A stretch of DNA of 64,000 nucleotides from Budvicia aquatica DSM 5075 = ATCC 35567. Its GTDB lineage: Bacteria; Pseudomonadota; Gammaproteobacteria; Enterobacterales; Enterobacteriaceae. This document shows positions 19,150 to 27,850 of this stretch, one piece after another; positions within the stretch are counted from its first letter, which is position 1, and every line of letters starts with the position of its first letter. Both the position numbers and the translations under genes were made by a program. The notes under the pieces were generated by a model, which saw nothing but the letters and a program-made list of their open reading frames with translations, did not search any database and was not told where the DNA came from. Location: NCBI RefSeq assembly GCF_000427805.1, contig NZ_ATYS01000023.1, forward strand, positions 23,375-87,374, in the 5' to 3' direction.

Positions 19150-20637
19150 CTAATCTTTGTCCAAACGTCCAACCAGCGACAGTTCAAAATTTGCACCCAT
19201 GTATTTAAAATGCGGGCGAACTGATACGGAGACTTGATACCAGCCCGGATCGCCTTCAACATCAGATACGGTTATTTGAGCCGCACGCAATGGCCGGCGG
19301 CTGCGCACTTCTGCTGGTGGATTTTCTTGATCGGCAATGTATTGTTTTAACCAGGTATTGAGCTCACGTTCCAAGTCACCGCGCTCTTTCCAAGAGCCCA
19401 ACTGTTCACGTTGTAAGACTTTAATATAGTGAGCAAGACGGTTGATAATAAACATATAGGGGAGTTGAGTGCCTAACTTATAGTTAGTTTCAGCCTGCTT
19501 GCCTTCCGGAGTATTAGGAAAGCGTTTAGGAATTTGCACTGAATTTGCAGAAAAGAATGCTGCGTTATCACTCCCCTTACGCATAGTTAATGCAATGAAA
19601 CCTTGTTCAGCTAATTCAAACTCACGGCGATCGGTGATTAGGGTCTCTGTCGGAATTTTTGGCTGAATTTCACCCAATGATTCATATAGGTGAACAGGTA
19701 GATCTTCTACCGCTCCTCCGCTCTGTGGTCCGATAATATTTGGACACCAGCGATATTTCGCGAAAGAATCAGTAATCCGAGTACCCATAGTAAATGCAGT
19801 GTTAGCCCACAAGAAGTTTTCGTGGTTGGTATCAACATCTTCTGTGTAGTTGAAAGATTTAATCGGATTATCTGTATGTGAGTAGGGGAGTCGGGCTAGA
19901 TAACGGCCAGCCACTAAACCTAAATAGCGAGCGTCCTCACTTTCTCGTAGTGCACGCCATTTTGTGTATACAGGGCTCTCAAAAATTGAGCTCAATTCTT
20001 TAATTGAAGAAAGCTCGGTATAGCTATCGATACCGAAGAATTTCGGTGAAACGGCTGAAATAAATGGCGCGTGGGCCATCGCGCCAACTGCGCTGACATA
20101 TTTCATTAACTTCAGGTCTGGAGCACTGGCTGTATATGCATAGTTACCTAAAACCACACCAACGGGCTCGCCACCAAACTGGCCATAGGTATTGGAATAG
20201 ATATGTTTGTAATAGCCTGTTTGAACAATTTCTGGGGCATATTCAAAATCTTCAAGAAGCTCTTCTTTTGTAGCGTGAATAAGATTGATTTTGATATTTT
20301 CGCGAAAATCAGTGCGATCCACTAAGAGCTTGATACCACGCCATGCACTTTCAATTTGCTGAAGTTGTTCATTGTGCAAAATGGCATCCATCTGTGTAGA
20401 TAAAGTTTTATCTAACTCAGCGATCATTTGATCAACCAGAATTTTATTAACTGGTTCTTCGGTGTTCCCACTTTCCAGCATATTAGTGATAAACATGGCG
20501 ACGCCTTGTTTAGCAACTTCATAGCCTTCATCGGATGGCTCAATGCGAGATTTTGCCATTATCTGTTCTAAAACACTTGGATTATGGGAAGTCGATTGGG
20601 CTTCTAAACTACGATCTTTTACTTGAGATTGAGACAT
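19150..20637 (-). CDS. tssC: T6SS contractile sheath large subunit TssC (VipB)
   Basis: A 495-residue TssC/VipB: LDKTLSTQMDAILHNEQLQQIESAWRG in the N-terminal third, then GEPVGVVLGNYAY, the RWCPNIIGPQSGGAVEDLP motif, and a C-terminal RPLRAAQITVSDVEGDPGWY stretch. It forms the contractile sheath with TssB. The longer frame from 20664 is not used: the ATG at 20637 has AAAGGAA directly upstream and gives the usual MSQSQ-like start. It follows tssB after 45 bp. Sequence and length are ordinary for the family. Confidence 0.96.
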   Translation of the reverse strand: MSQSQVKDRSLEAQSTSHNPSVLEQIMAKSRIEPSDEGYEVAKQGVAMFITNMLESGNTEEPVNKILVDQMIAELDKTLSTQMDAILHNEQLQQIESAWRGIKLLVDRTDFRENIKINLIHATKEELLEDFEYAPEIVQTGYYKHIYSNTYGQFGGEPVGVVLGNYAYTASAPDLKLMKYVSAVGAMAHAPFISAVSPKFFGIDSYTELSSIKELSSIFESPVYTKWRALRESEDARYLGLVAGRYLARLPYSHTDNPIKSFNYTEDVDTNHENFLWANTAFTMGTRITDSFAKYRWCPNIIGPQSGGAVEDLPVHLYESLGEIQPKIPTETLITDRREFELAEQGFIALTMRKGSDNAAFFSANSVQIPKRFPNTPEGKQAETNYKLGTQLPYMFIINRLAHYIKVLQREQLGSWKERGDLERELNTWLKQYIADQENPPAEVRSRRPLRAAQITVSDVEGDPGWYQVSVSVRPHFKYMGANFELSLVGRLDKD

Positions 20638-20682
20638 ACAAATTCCTTTCTCTGTCAGCAACATATAGTCATTCTGGCGGGG

Positions 20683-21186
20683 TTACTCGTGTTCTGGCTT
20701 ATAAGCAGCTAGTTCTTCAAGAATTTTCTGCCGAGCTTTTTCATCTTTTAATACGTTCGCAATTTGCTCACGGAACCCTTTGATATTTCCCAATGGACCT
20801 TTTAATGCGACTAAGGCCTCTCTAAGTTCAAGAAGTGATTGCAATTCAGGAACTTGTTTTGCGATATTATCTGGTGAAAAGTCCTGCAAGTTTTTGATAT
20901 TCAGTTTGACAGTAAGATCTTCTTCTGCGTCTTCTTTGAGCGTATTCGGCACGGCTAAAGTCAGGCTGATTTCTGATTTTTCCATAACGTCATTAAAGTT
21001 GTTCTTATCAATAGAAATTGCAGGCCTATCTTCAATCGAAGTTTCTTCTGTTCTGCCTTTATGATCGCCAATGACCACCATATTCAATGGTAATTCTTTT
21101 TCAGCTACCTGACCGCCGGTCGCTGGTTTGAACTTGATATTAATTCGTTCTTTTGGTGCAACACTTACGCTTTTATTACCACTCAT
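20683..21186 (-). CDS. tssB: T6SS contractile sheath small subunit TssB (VipA)
   Basis: A 167-residue TssB/VipA: the early VAPKERINIKFKPATGG segment, ELPLNMVVIGDH, and a C-terminal LRGxxG-like core (LKGPLGNIKGFREQI) followed by a charged tail. It is the first gene of the leftward T6SS operon, preceded by AAGGAC. TssB binds TssC and bears the region recognised by ClpV in the sheath. The only space for an operon promoter is the 359 bp shared with hcp. Confidence 0.96.
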   Translation of the reverse strand: MSGNKSVSVAPKERINIKFKPATGGQVAEKELPLNMVVIGDHKGRTEETSIEDRPAISIDKNNFNDVMEKSEISLTLAVPNTLKEDAEEDLTVKLNIKNLQDFSPDNIAKQVPELQSLLELREALVALKGPLGNIKGFREQIANVLKDEKARQKILEELAAYKPEHE

Positions 21187-21545
21187 AGGACAGTCCTTTT
21201 ATTACATTCATTTCCGACAAAGATATTTAGAAAACATACAACAAAAGGCCACCCGATTATGGAAACAGTGAGGGTGGCATATACATACGCATTTATCTTA
21301 GGACATAATAATTATCACAAATTTTTAGTGTAATCTAGAAGATATTACTCGTTTCCTAAAAGGAACGACATATTTATGATTTTTTAAAAAACCTGTCATT
21401 ATTACGAGCTGTATTCATTAATAGACAGGGTTATAATGACGGCATTTATATTTTGAAAATATAGATTGCCGATAGAGTATTTCTAACCATATTGGCCTAT
21501 TTGATATTGGCTGATTTAATAATGAAGTTTTAAGGAGAGAACTGA
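21187..21545. promoter_or_regulatory. Divergent promoter region between tssB and hcp
   Basis: This 359-bp AT-rich gap separates the leftward tssB operon from rightward hcp and must carry both promoters. On the hcp side a strong AAGGAGAG ribosome binding site ends seven bases before the ATG. Several A/T runs (for example 21381-21391) suit H-NS-type silencing. I looked for a sigma-54 signature (GG, ten bases, GC) upstream of hcp; the nearest candidate around 21494 has the wrong spacing. No confident -35/-10 pair could be fixed by eye. Confidence 0.5.
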
Positions 21546-22064
21546 ATGCCAACCCCATGTTATATTTCAATCGAAGGGAAAACTCAGGGTAATATTACCG
21601 CTGGAGCTTTTACCGCTGAGTCTGTTGGTAATATTTTTGTGGAAGGTCATGAGGATGAAATGTTAGTGCAAGAATTTCTGCACAACGTTACCGTACCTAC
21701 AGACCCACAATCAGGACAACCATCTGGCCAACGGGCGCATAAACCTTTTATTTTCACTGTTGCTTTAAATAAAGCCGTTCCACTGCTTTATAATGCGCTG
21801 GCTTCAGGTGAGATGCTGCCTAAGGTTCAATTGAAATGGTACCGTACTTCGATCGAAGGTAAACAAGAGCATTTCTTTACTACATCGCTGGAAGACGCGA
21901 CTATTGTCGATATTAATCTGCACATGCCTCACTGTCAGGAACCGACTCAAAAAGAGTTTACTCAATTAATGGCCGTATCTCTGGCATATCGTAAAATTGT
22001 TTGGGAACACACCGTCGCTGGAACTTCTGGTTCTGATGATTGGAGAGCTCCACTCGAGTCATAA
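21546..22064 (+). CDS. hcp: T6SS tube protein Hcp (TssD)
   Basis: A 172-residue Hcp: the start MPTPCYISIEGKTQGNITAG, the HKPFIFTVALNKAVPLLYNAL segment, the LKWYR..GKQEHFFTT motif and a C-terminal IVWEHTVAGTSGSDDW are all typical. Hcp hexamers stack into the inner tube fired by sheath contraction and can also carry effectors. It is transcribed away from the main operon with its own ribosome binding site and is followed by a good intrinsic terminator, so it is probably monocistronic and highly expressed. No vgrG or effector gene follows it. Confidence 0.96.
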   Translation: MPTPCYISIEGKTQGNITAGAFTAESVGNIFVEGHEDEMLVQEFLHNVTVPTDPQSGQPSGQRAHKPFIFTVALNKAVPLLYNALASGEMLPKVQLKWYRTSIEGKQEHFFTTSLEDATIVDINLHMPHCQEPTQKEFTQLMAVSLAYRKIVWEHTVAGTSGSDDWRAPLES

Positions 22065-22071
22065 TAATTAT

Positions 22072-22100
22072 AATCCGCCCGCCTTCGTCGAGGGCGGATT
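22072..22100 (+). terminator. Intrinsic terminator after hcp
   Basis: A perfect 9-bp GC-rich inverted repeat (AATCCGCCC at 22072-22080, GGGCGGATT at 22092-22100) with an 11-base loop starts 7 bases after the hcp stop codon. There is only a short AT tail. Confidence 0.75.
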
Positions 22101-22731
22101 AATAGCTATGTTATTAATTCATAATATAGCTATTACTTTAGAAGCATAAAGAATGATTAATGTCGAGAGAAATAGATTAAAACGGACTAAGAAAAAAGTA
22201 ACCTCGTAATACTTTATACCTTGGTAATTAATACATGTATTTTAATGATCAAGGTATTGATGTTTCTAACGGGGTAGCCTGTTTTTATCCTACAACGAAT
22301 AAAATGCAGCATCGAGGCACTATTTTCTGCTGTAATATTTCTTCGCTTGTTATTTCATTGTCATTATTGTGAGATTTATCTGGTTTACTGGGGATGGTTG
22401 GATATTTATCGTTAATTTCTTTAGTAAGGCTTGTTTGAAATAATTAATCAGGTTGATTAATGGTGAAATTACCTCCACTAAGTTTTAATGTGGTTAGGGT
22501 GATGATTTTAACTGTAACTATAATTTATTGCGTTAATATAACGATATAAATAATGATATAGCTATGTATTTCGTTCTCCCATCCATGCTCCGCATCGTTG
22601 GCGATTTTATACTTATGCATTTTCAGGCTTATGACATACACGAGTCCATCTTGTTAACTAAACGAGTCGGATATGAGCTTAATTAAATATAGCTATCTAC
22701 GTGTTTTTATAATTAACCTCATAGGAACTAA
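22101..22731. other. Gene-free gap with two further hairpins
   Basis: About 630 bp without a credible gene. Directly after the hcp terminator a 14-bp stem (22101-22114 with 22121-22134, one G-U pair) forms a second, AT-rich hairpin. A third structure at 22216-22257 has 8-bp arms ATACCTTG/CAAGGTAT around an internal 12-bp palindrome AATACATGTATT. The rest (22258-22731) is AT-rich and shows only the leader of the next gene, with AGGAAC before its ATG. The hairpins could belong to a small RNA or be mRNA 3' end structures. Confidence 0.4.
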
Positions 22732-24582
22732 ATGGCTGAGCTTATCCCTGCGCTAAACAGTTGTACTGAAAAAATGATGCCCGGAGAACGCCGCTTGGCC
22801 AAGCGACTCGAAGCCTCTCTCGATAATAACTGTCTATGTTGGTACGACATTCCTGTCGGTCAACAACAACAACGTTACCCAGACTTTATTATTCTGAACC
22901 CGGAACGTGGATTACTATTCTTAGAAGTGAAAGATTGGCGAATTGAGAACTTACATAAGATAGACAAAACTCGAGTGGAATATGGCCGTGCCACCTTAGT
23001 TAATCCGATTGAGCAAGTTCGTCAGTGTAGCTATACCGTGATAAATCAGCTCAAGACCGACAGGCAATTATTACAACAGGATGACCGCTATAAAGGGAGT
23101 CTGTGCATCGCCTATGGTTATGGGGTCTTTTTTAGCCATATCACACGTAAACAGTTAAATAACGCCATACCTATCGACGAGCAAGTTAACCTTCTTCCTC
23201 CTCATTTAGTTATTTGCAGTGATGAAATTACTGACTCTGTCAGCCATGAATCATTTAATCAGGCGCTTTGGGCGCTATTTCCCTATCAATTTAAAACGGC
23301 ACTCACGTCAGTCCAACGTGACCGTATTCGTTGGCATCTCTTTCCTGAAATTCGCATTACTCATACTCAGGCTGATTTATTCCATACTGATGAGACAGAT
23401 GTGGGCAAGGGCTCTTATCAATCAGCACCGGACATCATCCGAATCATGGATATTCAACAAGAATTACTGTCCCGCAGTTTGGGGGAAGGGCATCGAGTAA
23501 TTCACGGCGTTGCAGGTTCAGGCAAAACACTGATATTACTGTACCGATGTCTGTATCTTGCCGAAGTGTTGGCCTCTCCTATTTTAGTCCTTTGCTACAA
23601 TACGACGTTAGCGGCTCGATTAAAATGTCAAATTGCTGAGCGAGGGCTGGATAATCGGGTACAAGTATTTCATTTTCATGGATGGTGCAAAGATCAATGC
23701 CAACAATATAATGTTAAGGTTGATGCTTTGGAGAGCAATCCTTGGGAGCAACATGTAGAGGCCGTTATAGATGCAGTGAAAGAAGGTAAGATACCTAAGG
23801 AGCAATACGGTGCACTTTTGATTGACGAGGGACATGATTTTGATTCTGCCTGGTTAGCGCTAGTTACTCAAATGGTGGATACAAAAACGAATGCACTTCT
23901 TTTCATGTATGATGACGCCCAATCTATTTATAGAAAACGTGGCGCATTAGGATTCTCTCTAGCCAGTGTGGGTATTCAAGCCCAGGGGCGCACATCTGTA
24001 TTACGACTGAATTACCGTAATACTAAAGAGATCCTCGGATTCTCCTATCGCTTTGCACAGCAATATTTTGATTCACGTGATGATATGCATACGGCATTTA
24101 TGCCACCAGAGGCGGCGGGAATACAAGGTGTGGCCCCCGAATTAAAGTCATTTGAATCGTTATCTAAAGAAGTCTCCTATCTTATATCATGGATAAAACA
24201 CGAGTATTCCGAGGGCGTTTGTTGGCGGGATATGGCTATTCTTTGCCCTTCTAACAGCGTCGGTAAATACCTTGAAAAAGCACTGGCTGATACTGATATT
24301 CCTCACCGTCACTTTTTTACTGCATATGATAAAAAACGGTATAATCCTTCAGATGACTGCGTGGGTATTTTTCCCTTACCCAGTAGCAAAGGATTAGAGT
24401 TTCATTCAGTCGCAATTATCGATAGTAGTCATATCCTTAATGATAGCAGTGATTTAGCAGATGAAGCTCGCCGCTTATATGTCGGATTTACGCGTGCAAC
24501 TCAGCGGTTGCTGGTGACCTGGCATAAAAATAATGAGCTTAGTACAAGTCTGGAAAATTCATTCAGTAATTGTGGTTGTTAG
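22732..24582 (+). CDS. NERD nuclease-UvrD-like SF1 helicase fusion
   Basis: A 616-residue protein. The N-terminal ~200 residues form a NERD domain (nuclease-related, PD-(D/E)xK fold) with the triad visible as D51 (RYPDFII) and E65/K67 (FLEVKDWR). A superfamily 1 helicase follows: Walker A GVAGSGKT (259-266), Walker B LLIDEGHD (362-369), a DDAQSIY motif, LNYRNT, SSKGLEFHSV and, near the end, LYVGFTRATQRLLV (motif VI). All core helicase motifs are present, so both enzymatic parts look active. NERD helicases are thought to act on DNA in repair or anti-invader roles; a defence role here is inference from architecture and the accessory setting. It stands alone, with no partner gene in tight operon. 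Confidence 0.85.
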   Translation: MAELIPALNSCTEKMMPGERRLAKRLEASLDNNCLCWYDIPVGQQQQRYPDFIILNPERGLLFLEVKDWRIENLHKIDKTRVEYGRATLVNPIEQVRQCSYTVINQLKTDRQLLQQDDRYKGSLCIAYGYGVFFSHITRKQLNNAIPIDEQVNLLPPHLVICSDEITDSVSHESFNQALWALFPYQFKTALTSVQRDRIRWHLFPEIRITHTQADLFHTDETDVGKGSYQSAPDIIRIMDIQQELLSRSLGEGHRVIHGVAGSGKTLILLYRCLYLAEVLASPILVLCYNTTLAARLKCQIAERGLDNRVQVFHFHGWCKDQCQQYNVKVDALESNPWEQHVEAVIDAVKEGKIPKEQYGALLIDEGHDFDSAWLALVTQMVDTKTNALLFMYDDAQSIYRKRGALGFSLASVGIQAQGRTSVLRLNYRNTKEILGFSYRFAQQYFDSRDDMHTAFMPPEAAGIQGVAPELKSFESLSKEVSYLISWIKHEYSEGVCWRDMAILCPSNSVGKYLEKALADTDIPHRHFFTAYDKKRYNPSDDCVGIFPLPSSKGLEFHSVAIIDSSHILNDSSDLADEARRLYVGFTRATQRLLVTWHKNNELSTSLENSFSNCGC

Positions 24583-24872
24583 CGATATTCACTTCATCAA
24601 GGTTCAACTAGACTAATCTGTTTGTTTTTTTGTCTTGCTTGAATTGAGCTCGGTGGAATAAACAAATGTATGTGTCTTCACCGATACCGGGGTATCCCGT
24701 GAAAATGGGCCTATATACTAGTCAGCCTCTCGCATGACATTTCACTTATGGGGCAGTAGCGTAATTTAGTGGAAATAATTTCAGGAACAAATCACTTTAC
24801 ACACGCCTGTTATTTAGTCTTAATCACCTTATTGATGGACTGGCAGAATGACTATTTTGGTTGAAGGTTTCT

Positions 24873-25448
24873 ATGTGGTTCTTAAAATTTTTATTTAAAA
24901 AGCGTTTTGATTCAGAATTTGTCGAGCAGCTTTTCCTGTCACTCTCTGAACGCATTAGTGATTTAGAGATCGTCTGGAAAAAGGGTGGCTCAGTCGTTGT
25001 GAAGTCAGACGCTTCATCGGCCATGATTAAAAAAGGCAAGAAAGTGCTTTTTGTTCAAAATTCGCGTGGCGGATGGGTTGATTTATTGTTTGCCGGAGAA
25101 GACCGACAGGCTTTGACTGAGGTGATTAAGCAATACAAACTGGGGCAAGAAAAACCTAATTTTGCTCCCGGTATTATTTTGGCAGTGATTTACCTTTTAT
25201 TAGCCCTAAGCTCTTTAAATGTCAATGAAGGAACCGTCGAAATAGTATACCGCGTTTCCATTGCTACCGTGGTGCTGGGAACGGCGCTAATGGTGATGGG
25301 CTATTCATCAAACTGGTCTAATAATGTGCGTAGCTTATGTGCCACTATTTGGATTATGGGAATGATTATTGCCGTGCCCACTTCTTTGCTGCTGTTACCT
25401 CTGGTTATGGCCTCTAATCGACAGCAATTGACCCGCTTATATCATTAA
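24873..25448 (+). CDS. Unknown inner-membrane protein with three C-terminal helices
   Basis: A 191-residue protein. The first ~100 residues are soluble and charged (KKRFDSEF, LFLSLSERISDLEIVWKKGG, a basic KKGKK patch) and the C-terminal half has three hydrophobic helices (about 113-133, 140-160 and 165-187). The TTG at 24861 is rejected as a start in favour of the ATG at 24873, preceded by GAAGG. It precedes gmhA but is separated from it by a hairpin. I do not recognise the family; the soluble part could be a cytoplasmic sensing or lipid-surface domain, but that is a guess. Confidence 0.65.
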   Translation: MWFLKFLFKKRFDSEFVEQLFLSLSERISDLEIVWKKGGSVVVKSDASSAMIKKGKKVLFVQNSRGGWVDLLFAGEDRQALTEVIKQYKLGQEKPNFAPGIILAVIYLLLALSSLNVNEGTVEIVYRVSIATVVLGTALMVMGYSSNWSNNVRSLCATIWIMGMIIAVPTSLLLLPLVMASNRQQLTRLYH

Positions 25449-25483
25449 GCTTATCGGTGGATAGCTGTTCACCTATATTCAAC

Positions 25484-25511
25484 GATAGCGCTTCTCGCTG
25501 TAAGCGCTATC
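25484..25511 (+). terminator. Hairpin, probable terminator, before gmhA
   Basis: A perfect 10-bp inverted repeat (GATAGCGCTT at 25484-25493, AAGCGCTATC at 25502-25511) with an 8-base loop lies 36 bp after the upstream stop codon. There is no clear T run, so termination is likely but not certain. Confidence 0.5.
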
Positions 25512-25566
25512 CGCTAAACTTGTATTTAATAATTTATTAAATTTCATCAAGCAAAAGAGGTTATTC

Positions 25567-26145
25567 ATGTATCAAGATCTGATCCGCAGTGAATTGAATG
25601 AAGCAGCCGATGTTTTACAAAAATTCCTGAGTGATGATGCCAATATAGAATCAGTACAACGCGCTGCTCTATTGTTAGCTGATTCTTTTAAAGCCGGTGG
25701 CAAAGTCCTCTCCTGTGGTAACGGTGGCTCTCACTGTGACGCCATGCACTTTGCCGAAGAACTTACGGGTCGCTACCGTGAAAATCGTCCAGGGTACCCG
25801 GCAATTGCAATTTCAGATCCGAGCCATATCTCTTGCGTCAGTAATGATTTTGGCTATGACTATATATTCTCGCGTTATCTTGAAGCGGTAGGCCGTGAAG
25901 GGGATGTATTGTTCGGTTTATCAACGTCCGGTAATTCAGCAAATATTTTAAAAGCGATTGAAGCTGCCCGAGCTAAAGGGATGAAAGTGATCGTGCTGAC
26001 GGGTAAAGATGGCGGCAAGATGGATGGCTTGGCTGATGTTGAAGTACGAATTCCTCATTTTGGTTATGCAGACCGCATTCAGGAAGTTCATATTAAAGTT
26101 ATCCATATCCTAATGTTACTCGTTGAAAAAGAGATGGTTAAATAG
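25567..26145 (+). CDS. gmhA: Sedoheptulose-7-phosphate isomerase GmhA
   Basis: A 192-residue SIS-domain enzyme with exactly the length of E. coli GmhA (LpcA). It isomerises sedoheptulose 7-phosphate to D-glycero-D-manno-heptose 7-phosphate, the first step of LPS inner-core heptose synthesis, in the cytoplasm. The zinc/catalytic positions are all present at the family numbering: H61 and E65 (MHFAEE), Q172 and H180 ([10 protein letters not shown]). The [11 protein letters not shown] segment forms the sugar-phosphate site. The ATG at 25567 has an AAGAGG element upstream. yafJ follows 45 bp downstream, the order seen in other enterobacteria. Confidence 0.97.
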   Translation: MYQDLIRSELNEAADVLQKFLSDDANIESVQRAALLLADSFKAGGKVLSCGNGGSHCDAMHFAEELTGRYRENRPGYPAIAISDPSHISCVSNDFGYDYIFSRYLEAVGREGDVLFGLSTSGNSANILKAIEAARAKGMKVIVLTGKDGGKMDGLADVEVRIPHFGYADRIQEVHIKVIHILMLLVEKEMVK

Positions 26146-26190
26146 TCGCTGTTATTAGTGGGTATTTTTCGTTGAAAGGTGGAGGCCGGT

Positions 26191-26958
26191 ATGTGTGAGT
26201 TGCTCGGAATGAGTGCTAATGTGCCAACGGATATTTGTTTTAGCTTTACCGGCCTGATTCAACGCGGTGGCCGTACCGGGCCACACAAAGATGGCTGGGG
26301 TATTACTTTTTATGAAGGGAAAGGATGTCGGACATTCAGAGATCCTCAACCGAGTTATAATTCTCCGATAGCGAAGTTAGTGCAGGACTACCCGATTAAG
26401 TCCTGTGCAGTGATATCCCACATTCGCCAGGCAAATCGCGGGGCGGTGGCGTTAGAGAATACCCATCCTTTTACGCGTGAACTTTGGGGTAAAAACTGGA
26501 CCTTTGCGCATAATGGCCAATTGAGCGGGTATCGTGGATTAAAGATGCCATTCTTTCAGCCAATCGGTGAGACTGACAGTGAGTATGCTTTCTGTTGGTT
26601 ATTGGAACAGCTAAAACAACGTTATCCGCGTAAGCCCGGAAACTGGCCGGCGGTATTTAAATTTATTGCTGAGTGTGCTGCACAGCTAAGGGAAAAGGGC
26701 ATATTCAATATGCTGCTTTCAGATGGTCATTACGTGATGGCTTACTGCTCAACCAATTTATATTGGTTAACCCGAAGAGCGCCGTTTGGCAAAGCGACAT
26801 TACTCGATGAAGATGTTGAGATTGATTTTCAAAAGCAGACAACACCGGATGATGTCGTCACGTTGATTGCTACTCAGCCACTAACCGGTAATGAACAATG
26901 GCAAAAAATCCCGCCGGGAGAATTTGCCCTGTTTCATTTCGGCGAGCGAGTGCTTTAG
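26191..26958 (+). CDS. yafJ: Class II glutamine amidotransferase YafJ
   Basis: A 255-residue Ntn-hydrolase amidotransferase-like protein. I placed the start at the ATG at 26191 because class II enzymes need Cys at position 2 after Met removal (MCELLGMSAN) and GGAGG lies just before; a GTG four codons upstream would bury the catalytic Cys. Further family motifs are GRTGPHKDGWG, SHIRQANRG..ENTHPF, FAHNGQLSGY and ETDSEYAF. The cellular substrate is not known with certainty. The gene ends with a 4-base overlap with the convergent yafK stop. Confidence 0.93.
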   Translation: MCELLGMSANVPTDICFSFTGLIQRGGRTGPHKDGWGITFYEGKGCRTFRDPQPSYNSPIAKLVQDYPIKSCAVISHIRQANRGAVALENTHPFTRELWGKNWTFAHNGQLSGYRGLKMPFFQPIGETDSEYAFCWLLEQLKQRYPRKPGNWPAVFKFIAECAAQLREKGIFNMLLSDGHYVMAYCSTNLYWLTRRAPFGKATLLDEDVEIDFQKQTTPDDVVTLIATQPLTGNEQWQKIPPGEFALFHFGERVL

Positions 26959-27695
26959 TGAGCAAAAGGATTACGCTGATCTTGGGTGTGGTTACTCGCC
27001 AGTAATCCCTGAGGGGCTAAATCGTAGCGCCCATTATTCACCACCATGGTTGGCGGCAGGCGGTTTTTCTCAAAGAAGTCGTAGCCGGTTTTAAGCTGCT
27101 GCCAAAATTCATAATGCACATTGTGGCTATAACGCTGCATATTTTCTTCGGTCATGCGAAATGGGAATATATTTACATCCACTTCCGGCTGGCCGTTGAT
27201 CAGCGCATATTCAATAAACTGGTAGATCTCTGCAATTTGTTTATTGGTCATCGCATAGCAGCCTTCGGATACACAATCACCGTGGACCATTAGATGCTTA
27301 CCGGTAAAACCATGGGCCTGATCGTATTGATTCGGATAACCAATATTAAATGAACGATAGAATTTACTGTTAGGGTTGAGGCTTTTCATCGTCACCTGAT
27401 AAAAACCCTCAGGACTTTTAAAGTCGCCCTGAATACGTTTTGGTCCTAATCCGCCAGAGTAATTACATACCGGATACGACTGAACTAATTTATAGCCACC
27501 CTGATTTTTAACAAATAGCTCCAGAGTCTTGTCTTCTTTTATAATCCGGATATAGACTGGTAAGCCTAATAGTTTTTGTTTTTCTGGTGACATTTGTGGT
27601 GCTGTTGGCTGTTCTACTGTTGGCGCTTCTGCATTTGAATAAAATGAAATCGGCGACAATAATAATAGGCTGAGCATTAATATGTATTTGCCCAT
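26955..27695 (-). CDS. yafK: Periplasmic L,D-transpeptidase-family amidase YafK (DpaA)
   Basis: A 246-residue exported protein, the same length as E. coli YafK when begun at the ATG at 27695 (signal peptide MGKYILMLSLLLLSPISFYSNA). The YkuD-type catalytic motif appears as HGDCVSEGCYAM with the nucleophilic Cys after SEG. In E. coli DpaA/YafK releases Braun lipoprotein from peptidoglycan rather than making cross-links. The eight extra N-terminal codons of the longest frame have no ribosome binding site. It is convergent with yafJ, with overlapping stops. Confidence 0.92.
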   Translation of the reverse strand: MGKYILMLSLLLLSPISFYSNAEAPTVEQPTAPQMSPEKQKLLGLPVYIRIIKEDKTLELFVKNQGGYKLVQSYPVCNYSGGLGPKRIQGDFKSPEGFYQVTMKSLNPNSKFYRSFNIGYPNQYDQAHGFTGKHLMVHGDCVSEGCYAMTNKQIAEIYQFIEYALINGQPEVDVNIFPFRMTEENMQRYSHNVHYEFWQQLKTGYDFFEKNRLPPTMVVNNGRYDLAPQGLLASNHTQDQRNPFAH

Positions 27696-27850
27696 GGTTC
27701 TTCCTGTTGTTAACGGCATATATCCGGATAGTTAATTAATACAATATTGCTATATTTATAACCAATTTTCTTGCGCGCTAGTGTAAGTCAGATTATAGAA
27801 AAAGAGTAATTCTTTTTTTATGATAAATTGTTATTTTTGTTTTTAACATT

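Noticed and set aside
21490..21515. A possible sigma-54 promoter upstream of hcp (TTGGCC..TTGGC)
   Set aside because: The GG and GC pairs are 14 bases apart instead of 10, so the -24/-12 spacing is wrong.
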